The notes under the pieces were generated by a model, which was given only the letters and a program-made list of their open reading frames with translations, was not told the DNA's origin and ran no database searches. Below are positions 1-11,957 of a stretch of 64,000 nucleotides of DNA, in pieces. Where the stretch lies: contig CM074187.1 of the NCBI GenBank assembly GCA_037179385.1, positions 16,927,450 through 16,991,449 of the forward strand, read 5' to 3'. How positions within the stretch are numbered: position 1 is the first letter of the stretch; each line of letters opens with the position of its first letter. The DNA is from Holothuria scabra. Lineage: Eukaryota > Echinodermata > Holothuroidea > Aspidochirotida > Holothuriidae. The position numbers and the translations under genes are program-made.

Positions 1-214
1 AAACAGATATGTTAAATAATAAATGATAAATTGGTTATACATTACTCCCTTGGGACACATTCTAGGCTTGCGGTTACTTTAAGGATATGGTTAATGCTGA
101 ATTTGAATCAGATAGGGCTTTCGTTGCGTTTGGTTTATTTTCACTTTCATAACACTTAAGCAAATTGCATAAAAGTGATAACTACATCAGGAAAGTGTGT
201 GACATCTTTAAAAA

Positions 215-250
215 ACACAACAACAAACAAACAAACAACAAACAAACAAA
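215..250. repeat. (AAAC)n/(AAC)n microsatellite
   Basis: Imperfect runs of CAAA and CAA units, seen directly in the sequence. Confidence 0.85.
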
Positions 251-802
251 GCTTATATACAAGGCAGATCTACCGAAAAAGAAAACAAAATAACAATGAT
301 GTAAGTACAAAAAGGACAGTCGGGTAGAAATTAGGAAGAGAGAAGAACAAAAGTGTCAGAGAAAATAGGAGGAAAAAATGAAAGCACATTCTCAGTACAC
401 ACATAAATATCAAAAAAGGATAAACTGGTCTTAGCCTATTTACCGAGTAAGAAGGCCTTCAAATGGCTAACGAACGTAGAGGTTATTTTCTTATTTGTGG
501 GGTTAAGTTTATTCTACAGTTAAACTCAAGATGTTCTATAAGTTTTTTTCATTTCCTTGATTTCAATTGACATTTCTTTTTCTCACATCACGGAAAAGAG
601 GAGAACTAGGGAAGAAGCCCCAAGATACTGAAAACCATTTTTTTCATTTATTTCATAGTTTAGGAATCTTTTATCATTAAAGATGCTAAGTTATGTCTAG
701 CTGCAACTTGCATAGTCCGGAGAGTACCATTCTTGCGATAAGGAATGCATTTTAATCATTAGTTTCTTTCTTGATTGCTAAGCCTGACGCCCCCTTGACG
801 AC

Positions 803-834
803 CATTTGAGAACCCCCTCGGGGGTTCTCAAATG
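803..834. repeat. Perfect palindrome, 15-bp arms
   Basis: CATTTGAGAACCCCC (803-817) is followed by TC and then its exact reverse complement (820-834). With only two central bases this can form a cruciform or tight hairpin. It has no T-run after it and sits far from any gene, so a terminator role is not supported. Confidence 0.9.
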
Positions 835-2208
835 AAGAAATATGGCTAGGAAGAGTGGGGATTCGTCAGGAGTCTACTTGCCATTTTGTACATACATGAC
901 CGTGAAAATTTAGGAAATAATTCCGTAATTATGAGGAGATCAGCAATGTAGGAAATACATCACGATTACAGCTTGACCAAATTAATTGGCCACAGTAATT
1001 GTATAAATTCCAGAGATCCGAACTCTGAATCATTGGGCATTCTACTTGATGTCGTGTTATGATTTGTATAGAAACCTTCCTGATCGTTTGAACTTTACTG
1101 ATATCTTAAAAATATAATAACGATTGCTTTATATAGTTTTAATGTCCTTAATATTCATCACCTGTTCGGGAAATGAGAAAAACATACACCGTAAGATCAA
1201 ACACGTTTAAGTTTCCAACTACACACAATGCATAGCTCGTAAAGTATAGACGCTTCCTGACAGAACAATCCGTTCATAGTTACTATGAAATAACAATTTT
1301 AATGACTAATTAGATCTTTTATTGTTATAAAGCGAAACATATTGCTGCATGTCAGGCATTCCTGTCACCCCTAGAAGTTCACAATATCCCGAGTAACTGT
1401 TAACAGCGGTTGTTTTCTTCCGATCGGACGAGATGTTATTAAGTGATGGAGAGGTCTGAGAAATGTAAATTCCTTTCATTTGTCATTCTCACAGTAGGAA
1501 AAAAATTAAGTTATCAAGTATTACAGATAGTTGTAAAGAAAGGCTGGGACAAAAAAGTGACCGTAACGAAAGGGAGAAATGTGAAAAAAAACTGCAATAG
1601 GCGATGCAACACGTGCGGCATACCAAATACAGTTGAAAAGGTTAAACTTGTTTGTCATTCAAATTTAAAGGGCAGCTAAATGTTAGAGTTAGTAAAGTAA
1701 TATGCATTGCATTGAGATCGAAAGTAGAACTCGTTGGTCTAATTTCAGTTACAAAATTTTCTCATTTTATCATTTAGTTGCACAATACGGTCGATGGTCT
1801 ATGATGCAATTTTAGTCGAGCACTCGAGCAAACAATTTTTGTCACGCTTTTTGTCTTTCAAGTTTTATAGCGGAAATGACTCCGTCAATGTAACAAACTG
1901 AGACATCACCACAAACACAGCCACCGGGGGGAGTCTTCGGAAATCCTCCCACCCCATTAGTGGGCCTAAAACTATAGTTGCTTTGCGTTACGTATTACAA
2001 ATTGAATAGGGTAGAGGCGCTCTGACTTTAACTCGTGGAAGTAAGAGTCATACTGGGTAGCCCGATACGAATATAGTCCTAGGAAATTCTCCTTTTTTTG
2101 GTCTTCAACTACGCCCTTCGCTTGCAATGAAGGCTTCGTGTACCTCATGGAACGGTTCTTCTCTCGAGATGTGGTCATTTCTTATACGTCATACAGCACA
2201 GGAACAGA

Positions 2209-2783
2209 TTTTTTAAAGTGAATCTCAAGTCAAAAAATTCAAAAATATATATTAAAGACCATGAAAAATAAATCCTAACAGTTCAACTCCCATCTCCATA
2301 GGACATTTCTGAGCTGTGATATAAAATGTTAAAGTTTATTCACTCAAATTAAAATGTTAAAGTGCGAAATAATTTGTGATGTCATTCTTGTACTACTCAA
2401 ATTACAATCTTTGTATTTCTTTGTTTTGTCGAACGTTACTGCACTTTGTACCAAGGTTTGATAGCACTCTTACTCTTATGAGGTGATGTAATTACTTAAG
2501 CCCCGCTTGTGCAACATGCTACGCAAGCAAACAGGAAGTGTTCAAGGTCATAAACTCATTTTTTAATTGTAAAGGGAAACAAAGCATGTTATGTGAGTTA
2601 TACAACAAGAAAGTCACAAATTATTACGCAATCGACCAGTTTGTTTTAAGTGAATAAACTTTAACATTTTATATCTCAGCTCAGAAATGTCATATGAAGA
2701 TGGGAGTTGGACTGTTAGAATTCATTTTTCATTCTCTTAAATATATATGTTTGATTTTTTTCACTTTGGGTACACTTTAATCC
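2209..2783. mobile_element. Element with long terminal inverted repeats (~135 bp arms)
   Basis: The left arm (about 2215-2352) and right arm (about 2645-2775) are inverted copies. Both carry the blocks AACTCCCATCT and ACATTTCTGAGCT, then ATAAAATGTTAAAGTTTATTC. The central 290 bp are unique and have no reading frame worth noting. This is the structure of a non-autonomous fold-back or MITE-type DNA transposon. The superfamily is not determined, because I see no clear target duplication. Confidence 0.7.
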
Positions 2784-4880
2784 CCGACAAAAATACATAG
2801 AACAAACCCAACTCCACGTATCACTGTGAAAGTTCCAGAACACAGTAGGCCTCTGAAACATTGAATAGGAGAGTAGGGATCAGAAAGAAAATGGCGACTA
2901 ACTCATTGCTTGTTTTGTTTATTTTGTCCCATAATTTTTGTGGTGGATTGTCTACTATTTTCAACATGGAAGTACTACCTCCGAGGAGGTATACTTCCAT
3001 GTTTTAAACATGTAATCATCGTCCAGATTACCACGGCAGGGAGAAGTTACCGAACCTCCTTGGAATTACACAGCTGGTTTTCCTCGAGAGAAAGTTTAGG
3101 AAAACGATTAGAGTCGTAGTTTTGTATCGTCACCTGCATAATTACCACCCAGATAACTCCCCAAGATAAAATTTTCTTCCGAGCAATAAGGCACCTGGAT
3201 AAATGCCTCAAATGTTCTAATGGAGGAGGCAAGATGGAGGTCCATTACTTATCATATCAATGGAGTCGGTGTAAAGCATTCCTCATAGTATGAGTTGCTT
3301 TAGAAAGAGTTGTGTACTAAGTGACCGAGTGGGTCTATAGAGGTCAATGCAAATGGCTGTAGAGCATGAAGGGTGAAATAAAAGGAAAGTCCCGGGTACT
3401 CAAACAAAAGCCTTACTTTCTAGTATACAGATAAGCATACATGCTGTCGTGGCGCTATATTCCGAAAGACGCATCCATTTCGTTTCTTTTTTATTATTAC
3501 TTTTTATTACTTTTACAGTGTAAACAATTAGGTTTAGAAAATTTGTTTCGGTAATCAAGCAGCTGTGGACAGAATGTTAACCAATAAACCTTATGCATTG
3601 ACGACACGCTGACATCATCCTTGGGGCAAAACAATGGAACACGTGTCCGCGCGCATAAGAATTCTCCCCGCACGCCGTGTAGCAGGCCATGCGCATATTC
3701 GACTGATTGACAAATCAGCTGTCTGCATTTGTCGGTGTTGGTTTGTTCTGCCCCCAAAAGGAGGGCGTACTTTTTACTCTGTGACACCATATGCATAAGG
3801 TCCATTAGAACATTCCTTGTTCCAGTGTGCAGTAATTAGTTATAAATTTGAACAAATATTAGGGAAGAGTTGAGAATACAATTTTGCAAAGAAATACAAA
3901 ATATCCATAGGTACAAAAAGAAAATACAAAAGGCATATGTCAATAATATGAGATAACGGTCTACTGGGTAATTTTTCCCCCGAAGTAACTGCATAAAAGT
4001 ACTTCCATGAAATAAGCGGGTAGACGAAAGCTGTCGAAAATGGAGGAACAGGATATTCTAAACATTGACAGCACTTGTTTCAGGCTTAAACCGCAGTCAC
4101 ACTGCTTTTTACATGCTAAAAACGTACACGTGGCAAGACGAGGCTTAACGACCCCTCGTGTCCCTTTGTGGTTGTGGCCCTTTCGGGTCAATTATTGTTG
4201 GTAACGGTGGTTTGGTCTGATGATCTTGATGTTTTTGTTTCTGTTTGCTGGGTGATGGTGGTTTAGTTGGTGTTATCTTTCCATTTCGGGTGTTTGCGGC
4301 TGCTCGGAAGCGGTGTTGGCGGTTTTTATTTCGTTTGCGAGGGTGTTCTTGGTGTTCGTTTTTTTCCTTTATTTTTTGGTTTTTGGCCATATGTTAATGC
4401 GGTCATGAAACAACGAATGCGGATCGCGTTCCGATCCGAACTTTGTGAGTTTTCAACCACACATCTCGTCGGAAAGAACCCATCCTTTACCATCCAGTGT
4501 AAATATTAGATTTGAATTCCAGTACTCCGAAAAATAAATTTATACTAATTATTTCTTAATGTCAAATCGACAGACGGTTTTAATCGGACTTCCCTCGTCC
4601 GATAAAAGTCGTCAGTTGGTGTGACGTCACGAACAAATAAGTAAAGATTTTTCTTTTGTTATCTTTTTTAAGCAAATCATTTATTCACAATGGTTGGAAA
4701 TTATTGGCGCCTTCAGACGAAGGATAGGACCTGGGAAAAGTTTAACCCCAACTCACAAAAATCGGATCGGAATTGGATCCGACTTGGTTGCACATAGTGT
4801 GACAACTGCTTTTAAAACTTCAGATATGTTTGTCCACTCAAGGGTGGATATGATTGCACGTCGGGTTTTATAACAATGAC
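2784..4880. other. No supported gene; two unplaced minus-strand frames
   Basis: A 102-codon minus frame (3497-3805) and an 81-codon minus frame (4145-4390, rich in K, P, Q and N) are open. Neither shows a domain, signal peptide or exon partner that I recognise. The strand around 4190-4390 is strikingly G/T-rich on the plus side, so the K/P/Q-rich frame may be a composition artefact. I do not call either a gene. Confidence 0.5.
2962..3003. repeat. Near-perfect hairpin (~20-bp arms)
   Basis: AACATGGAAGTACTACCTCC pairs with GGAGGTATACTTCCATGTT across two bases, with one single-base bulge. It is too short and isolated to assign a function. Confidence 0.75.
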
Positions 4881-4884
4881 TTCG

Positions 4885-5400
4885 TTACTACTGTGATAAA
4901 ACAGAAGGATCTACACTCTTCATTCTAGAATGAAAAAGATGGCATTTTTAGGAATTCACCCAGAGAAGAGTGATATTCACTCAAAAAGTATTAATTTTCG
5001 CTCTTGATGGAGTGCCTGCACGGACTCGGCCCTACTCTTAAAAAGAGTAATCCCAACAGACAATTGTTTACACTCTTTCACAGTGGCGTAGCTAGCCATT
5101 TTTTCGAGGAGGGGATGGTTGGTGGCTAGACATTTTTCTAAGGGGAGGGAAGCAAGCACCCAAATTATTTGACTTTTTTAAAGTATGGGCATCATTTCAC
5201 CGGGGCTTTGCTGCTGCCCCTCGCCTGTAGCCACGCCACTGCTCTTAAGTGGAATGAATTCCACCCGTTGTGGAGTGATTTTTCTATTCTTAGAGTGAAT
5301 AAAAACTCTAAAGGAGTGAATTTACACTTTTTATACTATTAAAGAGTGGCTACAAGTCAATTCTGGTTTTAGAGAGTATGTACAATACAAACAAGCAATG
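4885..5400. repeat. ACTCTTT/AAAGAGT-rich repeat, interrupted by an insertion
   Basis: Scattered inverted motifs of the types ACACTCTT, AAAGAGTG and GGAGTGA recur through 4911-5380. The run is interrupted by a GTGGCGTAGC-ended element at 5084-5242, so this older repeat appears to have been split by a younger insertion. Confidence 0.5.
5084..5242. mobile_element. GTGGCGTAGC fold-back element (MITE-like)
   Basis: It begins CAGTGGCGTAGCTAGCC and ends GTAGCCACGCCACTG, so the ends are inverted repeats of about 14 bp. The interior is purine-rich with no frame. The same terminus recurs at about 10420, 26060, 33170, 36650, 39625 and 41105 in this window. Confidence 0.7.
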
Positions 5401-5632
5401 TTCACTCTGGCCACATCCTTAAATTTTAAAGGAATAAACAGTCGGAAGCGGCACTGGTGTTATCACGAGAGTCAAGTCCAGGGGGCTTTAAGGGATATCT
5501 TTCAGCTCTCCCTGATCAACAAGAGCAATTGAATTAGTAATAGCTCTAAGTTCCGTAAAAAAGATAATGATTTAGGATTTTATTGCTAGTCCCAGACTAG
5601 GTAATGAAACAAACTACGACAGGTAGGGTTGG

Positions 5633-5733
5633 TCAGTCAGTCAGTCAGTCAGTCAGTCAGTCAGTCAGTCAGTCAGTCAGTCAGTCAGTCAGTCAGTCAG
5701 TCAGTCAGTCAGTCAGTCAGTCAGTCAGTCAGT
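5633..5733. repeat. (TCAG)25 microsatellite
   Basis: About 25 perfect units of the tetranucleotide TCAG/CAGT in an unbroken run, followed by decayed TTAG/TCAA units. Confidence 0.97.
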
Positions 5734-5734
5734 A

Positions 5735-7690
5735 TGTTAGTTAGTTTGTTAGTCAATCAACTTGATAAAAATATATGTAAAGGTTGGGGGCTCTCTCACT
5801 TCAGTTAATATATATAGAAACCTCAACAATTCAAGAGAACCATGCCTGGTCCTGCATAGCTTGGACCTAATAAGGGCCACCGCAGTTATTTAACGACGCT
5901 ATTGGCAACCTCGAAGGAGGGAGAAGATTATACTGCTTACAATGTTACGTCAAGTGACTTCCAATATCTTCAAAGACTTTAGGATAAATATGGACTCTTT
6001 AGAAAACCTTTAGTTAAGATAGCAAAACCGTAGATAGCTCTTGTATGTAAAAAAATCCATCATACATTGACCAAATCAGGAATCGAGCTCAGAATCTCGA
6101 AGTCCGCCAGACTTCATCTTCTCAAATGACTGATGAACACCCAAGTATAAAAAAGTGTTTCCTAATGTGTTAGTTCGCAAAAAACACATAAATAGAGTAC
6201 AAAACCACTTTTTACAATGCTGTTCAGTCAGAGAGTTACAACGACAGCCTTCTGATCAAGCGTAAATTCATAAATACCTATGTATTCAATCTATCTGTTC
6301 CTTGAAAATATTTCATATTTATACGGTACCGGTAATGTATACCACACAAACTGAATCTGCAAAGATACTCATTTTCATTTGGGGTTTAAACCATTTGAAA
6401 GTAGTAAGCTTCACTGGAGACAGGACCCCACACAACCAATAGGCATACATATTATGCTATGAAAGAAGACCTATTCGAGAAAATATCACGGTCAACACAT
6501 TTTCGTGAAACAACGTGTGTCGGGTGATAAAGACCTTTGCATAATGTATAACCATATATTTGTATCCTATAGTTACATTAAAACACACACTACATAAGCT
6601 GTAAGCAGGACAGCTGCCTGCTTTACGTGAGAAATAACCCAGATATTCACTATCTAAGGTTGTCAAGTACGCATTTAGCTACTCACCTTTTTCGAACTGG
6701 TCTTTTCATCTACTTATTAATCGTAATATGCTCATATTATATTTTCAAGGCAGAACACGTTTATTGCAAGAAAAGTGAAAAAAGAAAGAAAGAAAGAAAG
6801 AAAAAAAAGGAAGAAAGAAAAAAAGGAAATTACTTGGTTGCTTTTATTTCTTTTTCGAGACTTGGCTGACATTACAGTATGTGGTGATGATGAAGGAATA
6901 AATGATGGTGACGGTCTTCTCAGTAATGTTTCTATAAACGCTGATTAAAGAAGAACACGGAAGTTTTTTGTAAATTGTAATACTTCATGTGCAGAAGGGG
7001 GAATTATAAGGGTGAATTAAACTTTTCTTCCCATAACCCCAAACCAAATCTTACTCCGAGAAATAGAACTACCCTAGAGTATAGGTTTTGACGTCTTAAA
7101 ATAAAGGCGTGCTGTAAAACTGCACGCCAAGGAAATATGTCCACTAGTTTCGTGACAATGCTGCAAAAGAAACAATTGGGTGAGATACATTCAACCATAG
7201 ACAACGACTGACAACAGTATATTTGTAGGAATGATCTTGGTGTAAAAGTATAAACTGAATGAAGCTTAGCATCGGAGACAGTGCAACAAAAACGAAAATA
7301 TATCTACACCAGTCGTTCGCTGTTAGGTTTGTGAAATATTGTTTCAGCATTGCAGAGTTCAAACAGTCTCATCCCGGCTCCGATGAAGTATATTGGTTAA
7401 TGCATTATTTGCATTATTCCTACTTGTAAACACCAGCGAGGATGGGTATGTGCATTAAAACACGGGGATTGGGTTGATTAGTGGGTAACCTAGAAACTAC
7501 ACAACTATATAATGTATTGGTAACAGAAAATGCATCAGTCTAAAAAAATCGAAAAGAATCGATAGACAGCAACAGTTTACTTGCAGGAATAACATAAACT
7601 GAAAGTAACGAGGCTTGGAGTCGGAGAAAGTGTAACGTTGAACTAAAAATCTACTCCATTCGTTCGCTGTCACATACACACATACATCTA
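5735..7690. other. No gene seen; includes a GAAA-type microsatellite
   Basis: No coding signal is supported. A GAAA/GGAA microsatellite occupies about 6777-6831. Two similar stretches (about 7205-7365 and 7495-7680) share blocks such as GAACGACT/CGTTCGCTGT and read as diverged copies of one repeat. Confidence 0.5.
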
Positions 7691-7691
7691 C

Positions 7692-7728
7692 AAAAAAAAA
7701 AAAAAAAAGAAAAAAAAAAAAAAAAAAA
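7692..7728. repeat. Poly(A) tract
   Basis: Seventeen A, one G and nineteen A. It could be a retroelement tail on the plus strand, but I could not identify an element 5' of it. Confidence 0.9.
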
Positions 7729-7875
7729 GGGAGGGACTACATATTACTGAATTCCTCTCGACTAATAAGTTGGGTCGGGTTGTATTGGTCCCAAACCTCT
7801 GAAGGAAGCTGTTTAAAATTCATTCTAACTTTTGTAAGAGCACCGTCCTATTCGGTGAGGAATTCTTTCTTATGT

Positions 7876-8130
7876 ACAGCGGCGGCGCTAGAATGTCATT
7901 TTTTTTTGGGGGGGGGGGGGGCAAACTGAGGGCAAAGGATAATGCTGGGGGAAAAGATTTTCTCGCGCAGCGAGATGTTGCGGGTGGGGTCCAGGGACCA
8001 CCTTAGGGCCCCTGATGAGGTCCAGGGGTAATGCCCGGGGGAAGGGGAAGGGGCAAGGCCCCGGAAGCTTTGAGGTTTTAGCATATCTCTGGATGAAAAA
8101 TTAAGTCCCAGGAGAAATAGATTATTCAAT
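7876..8130. mobile_element. G-tract repeat family copy (GGCGCTAGAAT type)
   Basis: It starts at GCGGCGGCGCTAGAAT, runs into a 14-G tract (7908-7921), then GAGGGCAAAGGA, GGGGTCCAGG and a terminal part reading TTTAGCATATCTCTGGATGAAAAATT. Related blocks recur at 42260-42420 and 57830-58060, so this is an interspersed repeat with no coding capacity visible. Confidence 0.6.
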
Positions 8131-9950
8131 ATTTCGGTTGGTTTAACATTTGCGCGGTGTCACCTAGTACCACCATACCATAGTAATCAGGGGCTTAACC
8201 ACACTTTTTCGTTTGGGTTAGGTGCTGGGGATGGGCAAAGCGTTTAAGTAGTGTCAAGCTATAATGACACCATCTAAGCAGAACGCAATAATCAGTTGGC
8301 GTGCAGCCTACAGAAATAATTGATAGATGTACGATGGAGAATAAGAAAACAGAAAAATAAATGAAACATGGTATGTACTGCCAAAACAGGGCAACTTTGT
8401 ATCATTAGTGATATGCGTCCCACATGTAGATTGGAAACCCCTGGAAGGATGTAAACCTACTTAGAGGGCATGTAGGCAAACTTTTCGTCAGCATCAATAT
8501 CACGTACACCCAGGCGCCAGTGCACACCCACCCCACCCCACACACATCAGCCACATCCAATTCCATTCCAGAATTTTTCTCCTTTTTGGGGGGGGGGGGG
8601 CATAACAATTCCCCGACGCTCCTAACTATGCGCACGAGTGAGCATCCTTCTGTTCTGTCCGCACAGTCTTGCATTGGACATTTACTGTGTAACCCTTACT
8701 TCTCATTGCCATAACTCCTAAACCACACAACCGATTGTCTTGTATAAACTGAATTCTGAAAGCTTATTCCGTTATCTTTACTGTGATGTTTATCTTTTCC
8801 TGTTTCGAGATTTCTTTGAACCGTCATTTTTTACTTAAAGATGATGCCTTCCGACTTTTTACTTCGAACAGGCCCCATAGGTTTTACACAGTGAAATGCG
8901 AATTGTTAGTCTCAGCCAAACTCCTTTATAAAGACGTTGATTTCTCCCCTTTAATGCACTTTGTTCAACTTGTATAAAACGGATTATGCAAGAAGACACT
9001 TTTATCTTCCCGGAAATGCTAAAATCAATACTATTCAGTACATTTCAGCCCCGTCAAAACGAGGATGAAGTTCATGACCCTAACAAAGCCGGGGTACTTG
9101 GAAGTATCAAAATTTCACCCATACAGATTACGTGTGTTTACCACAGCCACAAGAGCGGCAAGATATTCGAAACACTTAGTTGCTTATAATCAGATAATCC
9201 GTCCTTGTGCACACCTCTTTCTTCAATTCAAATACCTTTCCATGTGCTTTTGAAAACTGTACAGGTAGAAGTAAATAATATACCCTGTTGTACTGAAGAA
9301 AAATAATAATATAACCAGTGGTTTTCGTTCTACTGTTTGCATTTTTTGAACAAAATTGCATGGAAAGGGACAAAGCATGCACAGTTTATTTCGTTAGGTG
9401 CAACGCCCAGGTACGTTTAAAGAATTTAGCAATCCACTGTTTAATTTACCTCCTTCACGAATGGTCTAACCCGCACACAGATTTACGGGAATCTCGGCGA
9501 GACCTATAGAATTCTCGGTGAGGTGTGAATGAGTCATCATGGTCCAGTATTTTAGCTGCTGAAAAAACGATCATAATTCCTTCGAAGGAATTGCTATTGA
9601 GGAAAAAATTTACCTCTTCCCCTCATTCCCCCCTGCCATAGCGCCGCCAATGCTTATGTAATTTGGAAACGTTACACCCAATCTTCTTCGCTAGTTTTGC
9701 ATAGGGTTCCTATTCCTGTCGTTGTAATAAGGGATAATTAGCCAACTTTGTTCGAGACTACTTTCTATGTACGATCTCACAACTGTATGAATGTGCCTGT
9801 TAAAAGACTTAATGTGCAGCAGACTCATATTTGAAATAGAGGGCGTACTTACAGTATTTAATGAATTTGGATACTATGTCCAAATAATATATACAGGTAA
9901 TCTTCAGAAACTAGGACGCAGTATACCGTCCTCAGATTAACTGTATCCCT
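8131..9950. other. No gene seen; one G-tract
   Basis: No supported gene. A 13-G tract lies at 8588-8600. Short overlapping frames near 8783-9509 have no recognisable features. Confidence 0.5.
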
Positions 9951-10417
9951 TTATTTGCTGCAAGAATTGAGCCGTACATGATAGACCAATAATGCAAATG
10001 GTCCGAGGGCCATGAGGTTGGTCACGTATTGTCCTTCAGTGGACGTAATAGCTTCTTCGGGAAGTAGCTTAAAGTTTGGTTTCGCCGAACGGCGTTTTGC
10101 CAGAGGTTCGGGAGGACTGTATCTCCTGCTGAACAGATAGAAATTGTCTAGATATAGCTGGATGACATTGAGGACGTAACGCTGGTGCTCGCAGCAGTCA
10201 GGGAGCTTTAAAGCACCAACATGGTGCAGCTTCCATTTTCTTCAAAATGTTAACCCAACAATGTAGAGTAGCACCCATCTGGATGTTTTCACTGACATTC
10301 GAACCACGATGGCACCAGGATTAGCATCAACGGAATTAAGGAGGTCGATTACTCCACGGCACACCTTGTAAACAACAACCAGTGGTGTCGCCACAAATGT
10401 CAAAATTGGCGGACAGA
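9951..10417 (-). pseudogene. Degenerate coding-like frame, product unknown
   Basis: Reading the minus strand from about 10417 down to a TAA at 9951-9953 gives about 155 codons in one frame, interrupted by a single TGA near 10244. After the stop the frame runs about 97 codons with ordinary composition, including the segments LPDCCEHQRYVLNVIQ and YLFSRRYSPPEPLAKRR. Part of a second frame is also open across the TGA (about 10205-10310), which suggests a frameshift or an unnoticed intron. The upstream end abuts a GTGGCGTAGC-type repeat at about 10418. The final TAA overlaps an AATAAA. There is no start codon or clear splice acceptor, and I do not recognise the family. It could be a pseudogene, a retroposed fragment, or an exon of an unlisted gene. 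The basis is frame openness and amino-acid texture only. Confidence 0.4.
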
Positions 10418-10510
10418 GGCGTAGCTACAGTAGGATATTTTCCAAGGGGGGGGGGGGGGGGCTCCACAATTTCCCCAAAACTTTTCAGTTTCAGAATATT
10501 TTCAAGGTCA
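10418..10510. mobile_element. GTGGCGTAGC-type repeat with 16-G tract
   Basis: It begins AGGCGTAGCTACAG and includes an unbroken G run (10446-10461). It directly abuts the degenerate coding-like frame to its left. Confidence 0.6.
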
Positions 10511-10714
10511 AGGTGCATGTATTACATAAAAAATACGTAAATTCATTCCAATATGTCCTTTGTTCACGTGATGTTAGATTAGCTGCCTTCAAAGGACTAC
10601 TGTTGCCAGGCTGGTTTTGAGTTTGCTAGACCAGTACGGTCTGGGACCCTCACCAAGACACCTCTCCCGAAAACACGGAGGGCACCCAAAGGAGATCAGC
10701 TACATTCATCACTC

Positions 10715-11060
10715 AGTGGCGCAAATCTCTGTTTGAGAGTGGGGGGGGGGGGGGCGAAAATGCTTATGATGTTCCCATGAGTATTAAACTGTACATGCGT
10801 GGCGGGCACCGAGAGCGTGAAGCGCGAAGCTGGGGGCGAAGCCCTCGAAAGATCTTGTGTTCTAGCATTTCCGAAGCCTCAGACAAACTGTTGCGAACGA
10901 AAAAAAAAAACGAAAAAAGGTGACCGTATTTTTAGGTCTACTCAAATTTTGGGGTGACCAAATTACAATTTGGTCCCCCACATGGCCGGCGTCCGCAAGG
11001 GAGGGAAAGGGGGGCACTTGCCCCCCCCCCCCCGGAAAATCAAACTTGTGAAAAAATAAT
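10715..11060. mobile_element. Two further G/C-tract repeat copies
   Basis: A 14-G tract (10741-10754) is followed by GCGAAGC/GGGGGCGAAGCCC segments, and a 13-C tract lies at 11021-11033 in the opposite orientation. The GGGGCGAAGCCC block recurs at about 40110. These read as decayed copies of the G-tract family. No frame is supported. Confidence 0.55.
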
Positions 11061-11512
11061 TAAAAATTAAAATAAAAAAAATTAAAAATAAATTATCAAA
11101 ATACCTGCACTCACAGTGTCCTTTACTCGTGAAATATGCGGACATTTGACCAGGAATAGCAAAAGAATAGATGGTGCAGTATGCTGAATAGTGAAATCGT
11201 AATTTGGGGACCATCATTCGTGATATCTATTGGAAATTTGTATTTGTAAAAACAATGCCAAAATTGTAATAGCCTTGTTGTCATGTATGTAGTGTGCATA
11301 TGGCATCCGACCATTGATGAATGCGTTGGTCTTGGTTTGGTCCCGTGCTAATCTCAAGTGGTGACGGGCGGATGTAACTTCGATAAAAAAGGTGAATATG
11401 GGGGGTTGTATGCATGGTTCATAATTAGGTAACGGACATATGCCTATATAGGCTGTTTGACAGTTGTAAGTTTTATCTACGTAGGCGTGCGAGGCCGTGA
11501 CCGAGAGGCAGA

Positions 11513-11957
11513 TTCCCTTCAACAATTTTTTACATTGAAAATTCTAAAAATCTAAAAATTACAGACATGAAATTCCTGCTTCATGGCTGGGTACATGCAG
11601 CTTAGAACACTTGCCAAGTGTCGTTTCCAGCAATCTGGAGGGTAAGTAAGGCCCAAAATTTCTTATACGCTCTGCGCCAACAGATGGTGGTGCTCTGCTT
11701 AGATAGTGTACACAATTCAATCATCCATGATTTTCCCTTCAACAATTTTTTACATTTGAAAATTCTAAAAATCTAAATATTACAGACATGAAATCCCTGT
11801 TTCAGGGCTGGGTACATGCAGCTTAGAACACTCGCCAAGTGTCGTTTCCGGCCATCTGGAGGGTTAGTATGGCCCAAAATTTTCTTATACGCTCTGCGCC
11901 AACTGATGGTGGTGCTCTGCTTAGATAGTGTACACAATTCAATCATCCATGAATGAT
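11513..11957. repeat. Tandem duplication, 220-bp unit, two copies
   Basis: The blocks TTCCCTTCAAC, GGCTGGGTACATGCAGC, CGCTCTGCGCCAAC and GTACACAATTCAATCATCC recur in the same order 220 bp apart (start points 11513 and 11733). The copies differ by scattered substitutions and single-base indels. Confidence 0.9.

Larger units (their letters stand above)
1..2208. other. No gene seen; AT-rich non-coding DNA
   Basis: I see no supported gene here. Short frames at 1443-1679 (+) and 1972-2178 (-) have no recognisable domain and no neighbouring exon-like sequence. The stretch holds an (AAAC)n-type microsatellite and a perfect 15-bp-arm palindrome, listed separately. Confidence 0.6.

Noticed and set aside
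3497..3805. 102-codon minus frame as a gene
   Set aside because: No recognisable domain, signal or splice partner, and unremarkable context; a chance frame of this length is expected in 64 kb.
4977..5159. 60-codon minus frame
   Set aside because: It spans the boundary of a fold-back element and an older repeat, so it is a chance frame.
5633..5733. TCAG array as a CRISPR or telomere-like array
   Set aside because: It is a plain tetranucleotide microsatellite with no spacers and not a telomere unit.
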